Shown: positions 35,196-44,592, counted from the stretch's first letter. The stretch is DNA of 64,000 nt from Conexibacter sp. CPCC 205762 (GCF_030646155.1 NZ_JAUTDN010000001.1:124001-188000), one strand, 5' to 3'. Notes: generated by a model not told the origin, from the letters alone. Numbers and translations: made by a program.

Positions 35196-36914
35196 CTAGC
35201 GGCCGACCCAGACCGCGACCGGCACGCGCCGGCCCTTCAGCCCGACCTCGCCGTGCCGTTCCAGGCGCTCGGCGGCCTCTGCGCCGCCGAGCGCCTTCAC
35301 CGTCGCCTCGGCGGCGAACAGCCGCGCCGGCGGCTCCAGCGCCAGCTCGCGGCCGAGCGCCTGCAGCCGCGCCGCGACGTTCGTGACGTCGCCGATCGCG
35401 GCGTACTCGACCCGTCGCTCCGAGCCGATCACGCCGGCCATCAGCTCACCGCTGTTGAGCCCGACGCCGATCCCCAGGAGCGCGTCCTGCTCCAGCAGCC
35501 CGCGCTCGGAGGCCCAGCGGTTCAGCGCCGGCAGCACGTCGTCGACCAGCGCGAAGCCGGCGGCGACCGCCCGCGCGGCGTGGTCGGCGAGCGGCAGCGG
35601 CGCGCCGAAGACCGCCATCACGCCGTCACCCTGGTAGGAGACGACCGTCCCACCGCGGTCGAGCACCGCCGCCGTCACCAGCTCCAGGTAGCGGTTCAAC
35701 AGCGCGATCGTGCGCTCGGCGCCGAGCCGCTCCGACAGCGTCGTGAAGCCGCGCAGGTCGCAGAAGAGGACCGTGCCGACGACTCTGCGGCTCTCCAGCG
35801 GCTCGTCGCGCGCGAGCAGCTCGGTCGCGACCGCCGGCGCGACGAACCGCTCCAGCTCCACGCGCAGCCGCCGCTGCGCCCGCAGCTCGACCGCATACGT
35901 CAGCGCGACGGCGCCCGCCGTCCCGAACAGCAGCGCCAGCAGCGGCGCGACGAGCGGCACGATCGCCCCGCCGTCGAACGCCAGCTGCGCGCCGCCGAGC
36001 AGCACGACGACGCCGCTCGCGCCGACCGCGAACGCCCGCACGAGCGCCCGCGACGGCGAGCCCGGCAGCGCGGTCGCCAGCGGCGCCAGCAGGCCGCAGG
36101 CGAGCACGAGCAGCACCGCGACGGCCGGCGGCGCGTCGCGCAGCGGGTAGCCGTCGAGGATCGTCTGGACCGCGTTGGCGTTGATCTCGACGCCGCTCAT
36201 CTCGTGGCCGTACGGCGTCGGGTGGAAGTCCAGCAGCGACGGTGCCGTCGCGCCGACGAGCACGATCCGGCCGCGCACCAGGTCGCGGTCGAATCTGCCG
36301 TCGAGCAGATCGCTGAAGGAGAGGTGCGCGACCGTGTCCTGCGGGCCGGCGAAGTCGATCGGCCGCTCGGGCGCATCGGGCGAGCCGTCGGCGGCGAGCG
36401 CGCTGAGGTGTGGCACGCCGTGGTTGGAGCCGGCGAAGCGGCGCCAGGTGCCGTCGGTGTCGACCGGGAAGAACGCCACGCCGACGCGCGCGCCGGCCTG
36501 GCGCAGACGCGGGAGGATCCGCGCTCTGCCGTCGAGCCCGATCTCGGAGGTGCCGAGCACGACGCGCGGGTCGGCGGCGGCGCGGGCGAGCGCGGCGTCG
36601 TCGGCCGGGTCGCTCGCCTCGGTGAACTGGACGTCGTAGGCGACGGCGCGGGCGCCGGCCGCCAGCAGCGCGTCGATCGCCTGCGCGTGCAGCCGCCGGG
36701 GGAAGGGGAAGCGGATGCCGAGGTCTCTGATGGCGTCGTCGTCGATCTCCACGATCGACACGCCGGCGGGCGGGCCCTGCGATCCGCGCACGCGGAAGCG
36801 CTCGTCGACCGAGGCCGACTCGAGCTGCTGGAGCGCGCCGGTCCAGGCGATGCCGGCGGCAAGCGCGGCCGCCAGCAGGCCTGTGATCAGCGCACGCACC
36901 GGCCGGCTCAGCAT
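35196..36914 (-). CDS. CHASE2-domain class III adenylate/guanylate cyclase
   Basis: A 572-residue membrane enzyme. An N-terminal helix is followed by an extracytoplasmic CHASE2 sensor (VDERFRVRGSQGPPAGVSIVEIDDDAIRDLGIRFPFPRRLHAQAIDALLAAGARAVAYDVQFTE ... IVLVGATAPSLLDFHPTPYG), three helices, and the cyclase domain. Catalytic residues are intact: metal Asp in FCDLRGFTTLSERL and YQGDGVMAVFGAP, transition-state Asn/Arg in AIGDVTNVAARLQ. It should make cAMP (or cGMP) in response to an outside signal. The start ATG 36914 is preferred because ATG 36932 lies inside a palindromic operator candidate. The Crp-like gene 2 kb away is the obvious effector. Confidence 0.93.
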   Translation of the reverse strand: MLSRPVRALITGLLAAALAAGIAWTGALQQLESASVDERFRVRGSQGPPAGVSIVEIDDDAIRDLGIRFPFPRRLHAQAIDALLAAGARAVAYDVQFTEASDPADDAALARAAADPRVVLGTSEIGLDGRARILPRLRQAGARVGVAFFPVDTDGTWRRFAGSNHGVPHLSALAADGSPDAPERPIDFAGPQDTVAHLSFSDLLDGRFDRDLVRGRIVLVGATAPSLLDFHPTPYGHEMSGVEINANAVQTILDGYPLRDAPPAVAVLLVLACGLLAPLATALPGSPSRALVRAFAVGASGVVVLLGGAQLAFDGGAIVPLVAPLLALLFGTAGAVALTYAVELRAQRRLRVELERFVAPAVATELLARDEPLESRRVVGTVLFCDLRGFTTLSERLGAERTIALLNRYLELVTAAVLDRGGTVVSYQGDGVMAVFGAPLPLADHAARAVAAGFALVDDVLPALNRWASERGLLEQDALLGIGVGLNSGELMAGVIGSERRVEYAAIGDVTNVAARLQALGRELALEPPARLFAAEATVKALGGAEAAERLERHGEVGLKGRRVPVAVWVGR

Positions 36915-36922
36915 CGGCGCAG

Positions 36923-36938
36923 TGTCGCGCATTCGACA
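36923..36938. promoter_or_regulatory. TGTCG-N6-CGACA palindrome at cyclase start / NHL promoter
   Basis: TGTCGCGCATTCGACA, perfect 5-bp half-sites with N6 spacing, lies 9 bp upstream of the cyclase start and 58 bp upstream of the divergent NHL gene. The spacing is that of Crp-family sites (TGTGA-N6-TCACA) with altered outer bases. Second occurrence at 34322. Confidence 0.5.
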
Positions 36939-36995
36939 CGGACGGTGCGTGGTCTGCGACAGTTGCGGCGGGCGCCACGCGCCAGGATCTGGTCC

Positions 36996-38840
36996 ATGAA
37001 CCGCCGGAATCGCCTCCAACGCATCCTCTTCGCGCTCGTCGTCGTGCTCGCGGCGAGCGCCTCCGCCGCGGGCGCCGCCGACCGCATCGACACCGTCGCC
37101 GGCAGCGGCACCGGGGGCTTCGCGGGCGATGGCGGCTTCGCCGTCAGAGCGCTGCTGACCTCGCCGTCGGCGCTGGCGCCGTTCTCCGGCGGCGAGGGCT
37201 ACCTGATCGCCGACACCTCCAACAACCGCATCCGCCGCGTCGATCCGGCCGGCGTGATCACGACCGTCGCCGGCGCCGGCCCCTGCTGCGGCACGAGCGA
37301 CCCGTTCGCCGGCAACGGCGTCGCCGCGACCGACGCGAGCGTCCGCCTCAACCAGCCGCGCGGCGTCGCGATCGCCGCCGACGGCTCGGTCCTGATCGCC
37401 GACAGCGGCAACCATCGCATCCGCCGCGTCGGCGCGGTCGCCGGCGTGGGACCGAACGCGATCACGACCGTCGCCGGCAACGGGATCCAGGGCAACGGCA
37501 GCAACGACAACGCCACCACCGTCAGCCTCAACACGCCCGGCGACGTCGCGCCGCTGCCCGACGGCGGCTTCCTGATCGCCGACACCGGCAACAACCGCAT
37601 CGCGCGCGTGCTGCCGGGCGGGATCAGACTGATCACCGTCGCCGGCGGGGGCGGCGAGGGGCTCGGCGACGGCGGTCCGGCGACCTCCGCCGAGCTGAAC
37701 GCGCCCGCGCGCGTCGTGCCGCTGACCGGCGGCGGCTATCTGATCGCGGACACCGGCAACAACCGCATCCGCCGCGTCGGCGCCGACGGCACGATCACGA
37801 CCGTCGCCGGCTCCGGCACGGTCGGCGGCTTCTCCGGCGACGGCGGCCCGGCGACGCAGGCGGTCCTGAACGGCCCCGAGGGCGTCGCCGTCCGCGACGA
37901 CGGCTCGATCGTGATCGCCGACAGCACCAACGAGCGGATCCGGCTCGTCACCGCCGACGGCAGGATCTCGACGATCGCCGGCACCGCCACGCTCGGCTTC
38001 TCCGGCGACGGCGGCGATCCGCTCGCCGCGCGGCTGTCGCATCCGCGCGCGGTCGCCGCCTCCGGCACGACCCTGCGGATCGCCGACTCCTTCAACCACC
38101 GCGTGCGCGCGATCACGCCGGTGACGCCGAGAGCGAACCCGCCGGGCACGACGCAGACGCCGCCGAGAACGGTCCCGCCGGGCGTCGCCCCGCCCGTGCT
38201 CGCGACCTCGACCGTCGTCGCGCCCGTCAGCGGGACGGTGCTGATCAGGCTGAAGGGGAGACGCGGCTTCGTGCCGCTGTCGAGCGTCGCCAACATCCCG
38301 CTCGGCAGCGAGCTGGACGCCAACGGCGGCCGCGTCTCGCTCCAGTTCACGACGACGGCGGCCGGCCGCCGCGCCAGCGCGGTCGTCGGCGGCGGGCGGT
38401 TCGTCGTCAACCAGGACGCCGCCGTCGAGCGCGGTCAGCTGCCCGGCAACCTGCTGCTGTCCGGGCCGCTGGAGGGCTGCCAGGCCGTGCGGCGCGGCGC
38501 GACGGCGCGGCCGCGCGGCCACGGCGCCTCACCCGCGACGCCGCGCGCGCAGTCGTCGAAGAAGAAGAAGCGCGCGCGCAAGGGCCGCAAGGGCCGCCGC
38601 GTCGACGTCCACGCCGACGGCGTGATCCGCACGCAGGGCAGATACGGCGCCGCGATCGTGCGCGGCACGCGCTGGACGATCGTCGACCGCTGCCCGCGCG
38701 ACCCGCACCCGGGCAGCTACGTGACCGTGCGCAAGGGCAAGGTCGCCGTGACCGCGTTCGCGCTGCGCAGAACGGTGCTGGTGCCGGCGGGGAGACACTT
38801 CCTCGCGCCGGTCAGAAGAACCCGCGCGCGCCGGCGCTAG
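36996..38840 (+). CDS. Exported NHL-repeat protein with FecR-like C-terminal domain
   Basis: A 614-residue secreted protein. After a signal peptide (LFALVVVLAASASAAGAA) come about six NHL repeats, each ending in a variant of GYLIADTSNNRIRRV...ITTVAGSG...GDGGPA: a beta-propeller of ~370 residues. A Pro/Thr linker follows, then a FecR-like beta domain (VSGTVLIRLKGRRGFVPLSSVANIPLGSELDANGGRVSL), a strongly basic stretch (SSKKKKRARKGRKGRR) and a further beta segment. The propeller probably binds protein or glycan outside the cell. Divergent from the cyclase with 81 bp between starts. Confidence 0.9.
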   Translation: MNRRNRLQRILFALVVVLAASASAAGAADRIDTVAGSGTGGFAGDGGFAVRALLTSPSALAPFSGGEGYLIADTSNNRIRRVDPAGVITTVAGAGPCCGTSDPFAGNGVAATDASVRLNQPRGVAIAADGSVLIADSGNHRIRRVGAVAGVGPNAITTVAGNGIQGNGSNDNATTVSLNTPGDVAPLPDGGFLIADTGNNRIARVLPGGIRLITVAGGGGEGLGDGGPATSAELNAPARVVPLTGGGYLIADTGNNRIRRVGADGTITTVAGSGTVGGFSGDGGPATQAVLNGPEGVAVRDDGSIVIADSTNERIRLVTADGRISTIAGTATLGFSGDGGDPLAARLSHPRAVAASGTTLRIADSFNHRVRAITPVTPRANPPGTTQTPPRTVPPGVAPPVLATSTVVAPVSGTVLIRLKGRRGFVPLSSVANIPLGSELDANGGRVSLQFTTTAAGRRASAVVGGGRFVVNQDAAVERGQLPGNLLLSGPLEGCQAVRRGATARPRGHGASPATPRAQSSKKKKRARKGRKGRRVDVHADGVIRTQGRYGAAIVRGTRWTIVDRCPRDPHPGSYVTVRKGKVAVTAFALRRTVLVPAGRHFLAPVRRTRARRR

Positions 38841-38850
38841 GCGTCCTCGC

Positions 38851-38886
38851 GCGTGGGGCGGGGCGTCCGCGTGGGGCGGAGCGTCG
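38851..38886. repeat. 18-bp tandem direct repeat
   Basis: Two adjacent copies, gcgtggggcggggcgtcc and gcgtggggcggagcgtcg, differing at two positions, in the gap between the convergent NHL and Crp genes. Probably a local duplication without function. Confidence 0.7.
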
Positions 38887-38896
38887 GCCGCGCGCC

Positions 38897-39586
38897 TCAG
38901 CCGAACCCGCGTGCACGCCGTTCCAGCGCCGCCGCGTCCCGCACCGTCGTGCGGCCGCGGCCGAGCTCGATCGTGCCCTGCTCCTGCTCCTCGCGCAGCA
39001 CCTTGTTGACGGTCGCGCGCGAGGTGCCGGCGAGCGACGCCAGCTCCTCCTGCGTCAGCGGCACCTGCGCGCCGTCGGCCAGACCGTCCGCGCCGTCCGC
39101 GCCCGCGTACGCCCGCGCGACGTCGAGCAGCCGCCGCCGCACGCGCGTCTCGGCCGGCAGGTAGAGCGCGTCGACGAGCTGCTCGGACAGCCTCCGCACG
39201 CGCGCCGCCAGCATCTGCGTCAGCAGCGCATCGGTCTGCGGGCGGCTCGCGCGCAGACGGCGGAAGTCGATCTCGTGGACCGACAGCGTCTCGCCTCGCT
39301 CCAGCGCGGCGACGGTCGCGCTGCGGGGCGCGTCGGGCGTCAGCAGGGCGAGCTCGCCGAAGGCGTCGCCGGGGCCGACGACGTTGAGCGTCGCGACGTC
39401 GCCGAACTCGGTCGTGATCCGCACCGCGAAGCGGCCGCCGCGGACGAAGTGGACGCAGTCGGCCGGGTCGCCCGCGTGGAAGACGACCTCGCCCGCGGAG
39501 AAGGTCCGCCGCCGCCCGTGCGACAGCAGCTCCTGCACCTCCTCGGGCGCGGCTCCTGCGAGCAGTGCGAAGTCGTCGCGCGGCAC
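38897..39586 (-). CDS. Crp/Fnr-family transcriptional regulator
   Basis: A 229-residue regulator. Cyclic-nucleotide-binding fold with the phosphate cassette FGELALLTPDAPRSATVAALE (Glu and Arg-Ser of true cNMP binders are kept), a dimerisation helix, then an HTH (PLTQEELASLAGTSRATVNKVLREEQEQGTIEL). In the recognition helix the Glu of CRP's SRETVGR is replaced by Ala (SRATVNK), so a binding site other than classical TGTGA is expected. GTG start. Lying 2 kb from a class III cyclase makes cAMP the likely ligand. Confidence 0.92.
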   Translation of the reverse strand: MPRDDFALLAGAAPEEVQELLSHGRRRTFSAGEVVFHAGDPADCVHFVRGGRFAVRITTEFGDVATLNVVGPGDAFGELALLTPDAPRSATVAALERGETLSVHEIDFRRLRASRPQTDALLTQMLAARVRRLSEQLVDALYLPAETRVRRRLLDVARAYAGADGADGLADGAQVPLTQEELASLAGTSRATVNKVLREEQEQGTIELGRGRTTVRDAAALERRARGFG

Positions 39587-39631
39587 GGCCGCAACCGTAC
39601 CGCGCGGCGAAGACGCGAGACGACGGTCAGG

Positions 39632-40852
39632 TCACGCGGCGATCAGCTCGTGCGGGTCGAGCACGTACTTTCTCGCGGCGCCCTTGTCGAAGTCTCTGTA
39701 GCCCTGCGGCGCGTCCTCCAGCGTGATCACGGTCGCGTTGACCGCTCTGGCGATCTGCGCGCGATCGTTGAGGATCGCCTCCATCAATTCACGGTGGTAC
39801 ATCATCACCGGGCACTGGCCGGTCGTGAACACGTGCGACTTGGCCCAGCCGAGGCCGATGCGGATCGACAGCGAGCCCTCCTGCGCGGCGGCGTCGGAGG
39901 CGCCCGGGTCGCCGGTCACGTAGAGGCCCGGGATGCCGAGCGCGCCGCCGGCGCGGGTCGTCGTCATCAGCGCGTTGAGCACGGTCGCGGGCGCCTCTCT
40001 GCCGGCGTCGGAGCCGTGGCCGTGGGCCTCGAAGCCGACCGCGTCGACGCCGCAGTCGACCTCCGGCGTGCCGAGGATCTCGGCGATCTGGTCGCCGAGG
40101 TCTCCTCTGGAGACGTCGATCGTCTCGCAGCCGAAGCTGCGCGCCTGCGCCAGCCGCTCCGGCTGCAGGTCGCCGACGATCACGACGCCGGCGCCGAGCA
40201 CCTGCGCGGCGTGGGCGGCGGCGAGGCCGACCGGGCCGGCACCGGCGACGTAGACGCTGGAGCCGGTCGTGACGCCGGCGGTGACGGCGCCGTGGTAGCC
40301 GGTCGGGAAGATGTCCGACAGCATCGTCAGGTCGAGGATCTTCTCCATCGCCTGCTCCTTGTCGGGGAATCTGAGCAGGTTGAAGTCGGCGTAGGGGACC
40401 ATCACGTAGCGCGCCTGCCCGCCCGGCCAGCCGCCCATGTCGACGTAGCCGTAGGCCGCGCCGGGACGCGCCGGGTTGGTGTTGAGGCAGATGCCGGTCT
40501 TGCGCTCCTTGCAGTTGCGACAGCGGCCGCAGGCGATGTTGAACGGCGTCGAGACGAGGTCGCCTCTTCTGATGAACTCGACATCGCGGCCGACCTCGAT
40601 CACCTCGCCGGTGATCTCGTGGCCGAGGATCAGCCCTCTCGGCGCGGTCGTGCGGCCGCGGACCATGTGCTGGTCGGAGCCGCAGATGTTGGTCGAGACG
40701 ACCTTCAGGATCACCCCGTGGTGGCACTCGCGCCCGACGCTGTCGGGGTGGACGCCGGGCCCGTCTCTCAGCTCGAACGTCGGATAGGGCGTCTCCTGGA
40801 CCTCGACGGTGCCCGGCCCGAGATAGACGACGCCTTTGTTGCTGTCGGCCAT
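39632..40852 (-). CDS. fdhA: Glutathione-independent formaldehyde dehydrogenase
   Basis: A 406-residue zinc alcohol dehydrogenase of the Pseudomonas putida FDH type, oxidising free formaldehyde to formate with NAD. Catalytic zinc: STNICGSDQHMVRGRTTAPRGLILGHEITGEV; structural zinc: GRCRNCKERKTGICLN; Rossmann: VYVAGAGPVGLAAAHAAQVLGAG. The long insertion (NPARPGAAYGYVDMGGWPGGQARYVMVPYADFNLLRF) that encloses NAD in this subgroup is present. Strong ribosome site AGAGGAGAG. It probably serves detoxification; no C1 pathway genes are adjacent. Confidence 0.94.
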   Translation of the reverse strand: MADSNKGVVYLGPGTVEVQETPYPTFELRDGPGVHPDSVGRECHHGVILKVVSTNICGSDQHMVRGRTTAPRGLILGHEITGEVIEVGRDVEFIRRGDLVSTPFNIACGRCRNCKERKTGICLNTNPARPGAAYGYVDMGGWPGGQARYVMVPYADFNLLRFPDKEQAMEKILDLTMLSDIFPTGYHGAVTAGVTTGSSVYVAGAGPVGLAAAHAAQVLGAGVVIVGDLQPERLAQARSFGCETIDVSRGDLGDQIAEILGTPEVDCGVDAVGFEAHGHGSDAGREAPATVLNALMTTTRAGGALGIPGLYVTGDPGASDAAAQEGSLSIRIGLGWAKSHVFTTGQCPVMMYHRELMEAILNDRAQIARAVNATVITLEDAPQGYRDFDKGAARKYVLDPHELIAA

Positions 40853-40904
40853 GGCGATCTCTCCTCTGCTCGCTTGCAGAGTGGCTGCCCACTCGGGCCG
40901 CTTC

Positions 40905-42827
40905 TCACGCTGCTTGTGACGCCCAGTCGCGGTAGAGCGTCCAGTAGCGGCCCTCGGCCGCGAGCAGCTCGTCGTGCGTGCCGCGCTCGACGATCCTGCC
41001 GTGCTCCAGCACGACGATCAGGCCGGCGTGCTGGATCGTCGAGAGGCGGTGGGCGATCACGACCGCCGTGCGGCCCGCCAGCAGCCGCCGCATCCCCTGC
41101 TCGATCCGCGTCTCGGTGTGGATGTCGACGTTCGAGGTCGCCTCGTCGAGCACGAGGATCCGCGGGTCGGCGATCAGCGCGCGGGCGAACGCGATCAGCT
41201 GCCGCTGGCCGGCCGACAGCTGCGCGCCGCGCTCGCCGACCTCGGTGTCGTAGCCGTGCTCGAGCTGCTCGATGAAGACGTCGGCGCCGACCGCGCCGGC
41301 GGCCGCCTCGATCTCCTCGTCGCTGGCGCCGGGCCGGCCGAAGGCGATGTTGTCGGCGATCGTGCCGCTGAACAGGAAGCCCTCCTGCGGGACGATCCCG
41401 AGCTGCTCGCGCAGCGACTGGGCGGTCACGTCGCGGAGGTCGTGGCCGTCGATCCGGATCGCGCCGGCGGTCGGGTCGTAGAAGCGCGCGACGAGCTTCG
41501 CGAAGGTCGACTTGCCGGCGCCGGTCTCGCCGACGAGCGCGACCGTCTGACCCGGCGGCACGCGCAGGTCGATCCCCTCCAGCGCCCACGCGCCGTCGTC
41601 TTCTCTGCCGCCGTATCTGAAGGCGACGTCGTCGAACACCAGCTCGCCTCTGATCGGCGGCAGGTCGGGCGCGCCGGGCTTGTCGCGCAGCTCCGGCTCC
41701 TCGTCGAGCAGCTCGAAGATCTTGTCGAGCGCGGCCATGCCGGACTGGTAGGTGGTGTAGAGCTGCGACAGCTGCTGGATCGGGTCGAAGAAGTTGTTGA
41801 GCGCGGCGACGAAGCCGAAGACGACGCCGGTCGAGGTGTTGCCGTTGATCACCTCGATGCCGCCGATCACGAGGATCGTCGTCGTCACCAGCGCCGACAG
41901 CAGCTCGACCGCGGGGAAGTAGGCGGCGTTGAGGTAGACCGTCGTCATGTTCGCCTGGCGGTTGGCCTCGTTCAGCTCCGCGAAACGGTCGAGGTGGCGG
42001 CGCTCCTGCCCGAAGCTGCGCACGATCCGGATCCCCGACAGCGTCTCCTGCAGGTAGCCGGTGATCGCCGCGATCCGTTCGCGCGTGCGGCGGAAGGCGT
42101 CGGCGGAGGCGATCCGGAAGGCGAGCGCGGCGAGCGCCAGCAGGGGGATCGAGAGGAAGGTCCAGAGCGCCAGCTCGGCGTCGAAGATCAGCAGCGTGAC
42201 GATCACGCCGAGCAGCATCAGCGTCGACTGGAAGAGCGTCGTGACGCCGTCGGTGACGAGCTGGTCGAGCGCCTGCACGTCGTTGGTCAGGCGCGAGATC
42301 ACGACGCCGGCGCGGTTGCGCGAGTAGAAGCCGAGCGACAGCGACTGGAGGTGCTGGAACAGCTGGATCCGCAAGTCCTGCAGCGCGCGCTGGCCGACCC
42401 AGCCGGTCATGTACGTCTGCAGGTAGGTCGCGCCCCAGTAGACGAGCGCGGAGACGACGAAGGCGACGACGATCAGGTCGAGCTGGCCGACGTCTCTGTT
42501 CTTGATCCCGTCGTCGATCGCCAGCTTCGCCAGCGGGGCCGGCGCGAGTGCGGCCGCCGTCGCGGCGATCAGCGCCGCGAACATCAGGATCACGCGGCCG
42601 CGGTAGGGGCGCAGCAGCACCAGCAGGCCGCGCAGGCGTCTGCCGCGGCCCGAGGTCTGGCGCAGGCGGCGGCGCAGGTCGGCGAGGCGGGCGGCCTCGC
42701 TGCCGGCGGTCGTCTCGGCGCCGATCGCGCCGGTCGCCAGCGCGGAGGCGCCCTCGGCGTAGCGGCGCTCGTCGGTCGCTCTGGACGCGGCGCGGTCGCT
42801 GCCGTCGCGTGGCGGCGTCGCGCTCAC
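40905..42827 (-). CDS. ABC exporter half-transporter, consensus-Walker-B subunit
   Basis: A 640-residue type IV ABC exporter: a 70-residue charged N-terminus, six helices, then the ATPase. Walker A GETGAGKST, Q-loop IVPQEGFLFSGT, signature QLSAGQRQL, Walker B ILVLDEATSNVD with catalytic Glu, and H-loop AHRLST. The signature has Ala in place of the first Gly (LSAGQ), so the ATP site it completes on the partner is weakened. GTG start overlapping the partner's stop (GTGA). With the upstream gene it forms a heterodimeric lipid or multidrug exporter. Confidence 0.94.
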   Translation of the reverse strand: MSATPPRDGSDRAASRATDERRYAEGASALATGAIGAETTAGSEAARLADLRRRLRQTSGRGRRLRGLLVLLRPYRGRVILMFAALIAATAAALAPAPLAKLAIDDGIKNRDVGQLDLIVVAFVVSALVYWGATYLQTYMTGWVGQRALQDLRIQLFQHLQSLSLGFYSRNRAGVVISRLTNDVQALDQLVTDGVTTLFQSTLMLLGVIVTLLIFDAELALWTFLSIPLLALAALAFRIASADAFRRTRERIAAITGYLQETLSGIRIVRSFGQERRHLDRFAELNEANRQANMTTVYLNAAYFPAVELLSALVTTTILVIGGIEVINGNTSTGVVFGFVAALNNFFDPIQQLSQLYTTYQSGMAALDKIFELLDEEPELRDKPGAPDLPPIRGELVFDDVAFRYGGREDDGAWALEGIDLRVPPGQTVALVGETGAGKSTFAKLVARFYDPTAGAIRIDGHDLRDVTAQSLREQLGIVPQEGFLFSGTIADNIAFGRPGASDEEIEAAAGAVGADVFIEQLEHGYDTEVGERGAQLSAGQRQLIAFARALIADPRILVLDEATSNVDIHTETRIEQGMRRLLAGRTAVVIAHRLSTIQHAGLIVVLEHGRIVERGTHDELLAAEGRYWTLYRDWASQAA

Positions 42828-44584
42828 AGGCCCGCCACCTCGCGCTGCTCGTCGTGGCGTATCCGGTTCGGCAGGCCCTTCGCCGCGACCTCGGCGTAGA
42901 AGTCGTCGCTGTCGAGCAGCTGCTCGTGCGTGCCGCGCGCGGCGATCCGGCCGTGGTCGAGCACGACGATCTCGTCGGCGAGCGCGATCGTCGAGAGGCG
43001 GTGGGCGATCACGAACGTCGTGCGGCCCTCCATCACCTCCGCCAGCGCCTGCTTGATCTCCTGCTCGGTCGAGGCGTCGACCGCCGAGGTCGCGTCGTCG
43101 AGCACGAGGATGCGCGGGTTGGCGAGCAGCGCGCGGGCGATCGCGATCCGCTGCCGCTGGCCGCCGGAGAGCGTCAGGCCGCGCTCGCCGATCATCGTGT
43201 CGTAGCTCTGCGGCAGCGCGCCGACGAACTCGGCCGCCTGCGCGCGCCGCGCCGCCGTCTCGACCTCCTCGCGGGTCGCGTCGGGGCGGGCGTAGGCGAT
43301 GTTGTCGTGGACGGTCGCGGAGAACAGGAACGGGTCGTCGGTGACGACGGCGATCTCGCGCCGCAGCTTGCCCGGGTCGAGATCGCGCACGTCGGCGCCG
43401 TCGATCAGGACCGCGCCGGTCGTGACGTCGTAGAGGCGGGGCAGGAGCGAGACGAGCGCGGTCTTGCCGGAGCCGGTCGGGCCGACGAGCGCGATCGTCG
43501 AGCCGGCCTCGACGGTCAGGTCGATCTCGCTCAGCGCCGGCTGCGTGCTGCCCTCGAAGGTGAGCGACACGTCGCGCAGCTCGACGCGGCCGCTGCCCTG
43601 CGGCAGCGCCGGCACGTCGTTGCGGATCGCCATCGCCGGCGCGCGGTCCAGCAGCTGGAAGATGCGCGCACCGGAGGCGGTCGCGCGCTGGGCGCTGCCG
43701 AGCATGTAGCCGAGCATCCGCATCGGCGAGATCAGCATCAGCAGGTAGGCGTAGAAGGCGGTGAACTCGCCGACCGTCAGCGTCCCGTCGATCACCTCGC
43801 GACCGCCGACGAAGAGGATCGCGGCGAGGCCGAGGTTCGGCAGGAAGCCGATGAACGGCGCGTAGAACGCCTGCAGCCGGGTCGCGACCATCGACTGCTC
43901 GAAGACGCGCGCGACGCGATGGTCGAAGCGGGCGAGCTGGCGCGGCTCGCGCGCGAACGCCTTCACGACGCGGACGCCGGAGACGTTCTCCTCGGCCTCC
44001 GCCGTCAGCTCGGCGACGCGCTGCTGGACCTCCTGGTTGGCCGGCCGCGAGCGGCGGCCGAAGCGGAACGCGATCGCGACCACGAACGGCACCGGCACGA
44101 GCGCGATCGCCGCCAGCTCGGGCCGCAGGATGAACATCGCGATCGCGGCCAGGACGATCGTGAAGAGCGCCTGGCCGATGAAGATCAGGCCGTAGCCGAG
44201 GAAGAAGCGGACCGCCTGCAGGTCGACGGTCACGCGCGACATCAGCTGGCCGGTCTGCTGGTGGTCGAAGAAGCCCAGCTCGAGCTTCTGCAGGTGGCCG
44301 TAGAGACGCGCGCGCAGGTCGTACTCGACGCCGAGCGAGACGTTGCCGGCGACGAGCCGCCGGCCGACGCTGAAGGCGAGCCGCAGCAGGCCCGCTCCGG
44401 CGACCGCGACCGCCAGCCAGATCAGCCGCGATCTGTCGCCGTCGCGCGTCGCGTCGATCGCCTCGCCGGTCAGCCACGGGATCGCGACGGTCGCGACCAT
44501 CGCCGCGGCGGCGAGCGCGAATGAGACGGTGACGCCCCGTCTGTACGGGGAGAGGAAACCGAGGAGTCGACGGAACGTGGGCAA
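42824..44584 (-). CDS. ABC exporter half-transporter, degenerate-Walker-B subunit
   Basis: A 586-residue partner of the previous protein. Six helices, Walker A GPTGSGKTA, canonical signature LSGGQRQRIAIA, and Walker B ILVLDDATSAVD, where the catalytic Glu is replaced by Asp. That is the established mark of the non-hydrolysing half of heterodimeric exporters such as TM287/288 and LmrCD. TTG start at 44584; a TATACT -10 (44598-44593 on the minus strand) leaves almost no leader. First gene of the two-gene operon. Confidence 0.93.
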   Translation of the reverse strand: MPTFRRLLGFLSPYRRGVTVSFALAAAAMVATVAIPWLTGEAIDATRDGDRSRLIWLAVAVAGAGLLRLAFSVGRRLVAGNVSLGVEYDLRARLYGHLQKLELGFFDHQQTGQLMSRVTVDLQAVRFFLGYGLIFIGQALFTIVLAAIAMFILRPELAAIALVPVPFVVAIAFRFGRRSRPANQEVQQRVAELTAEAEENVSGVRVVKAFAREPRQLARFDHRVARVFEQSMVATRLQAFYAPFIGFLPNLGLAAILFVGGREVIDGTLTVGEFTAFYAYLLMLISPMRMLGYMLGSAQRATASGARIFQLLDRAPAMAIRNDVPALPQGSGRVELRDVSLTFEGSTQPALSEIDLTVEAGSTIALVGPTGSGKTALVSLLPRLYDVTTGAVLIDGADVRDLDPGKLRREIAVVTDDPFLFSATVHDNIAYARPDATREEVETAARRAQAAEFVGALPQSYDTMIGERGLTLSGGQRQRIAIARALLANPRILVLDDATSAVDASTEQEIKQALAEVMEGRTTFVIAHRLSTIALADEIVVLDHGRIAARGTHEQLLDSDDFYAEVAAKGLPNRIRHDEQREVAGL

Positions 44585-44592
44585 ACTTCAGA

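Noticed and set aside
35139-38840. Single giant gene on the plus strand through the cyclase locus
   Set aside because: The frame is open only because of high GC; the first 1.8 kb is antisense to an obvious CHASE2-cyclase and reads as Arg/Ala-rich nonsense. The real NHL gene starts at 36996.
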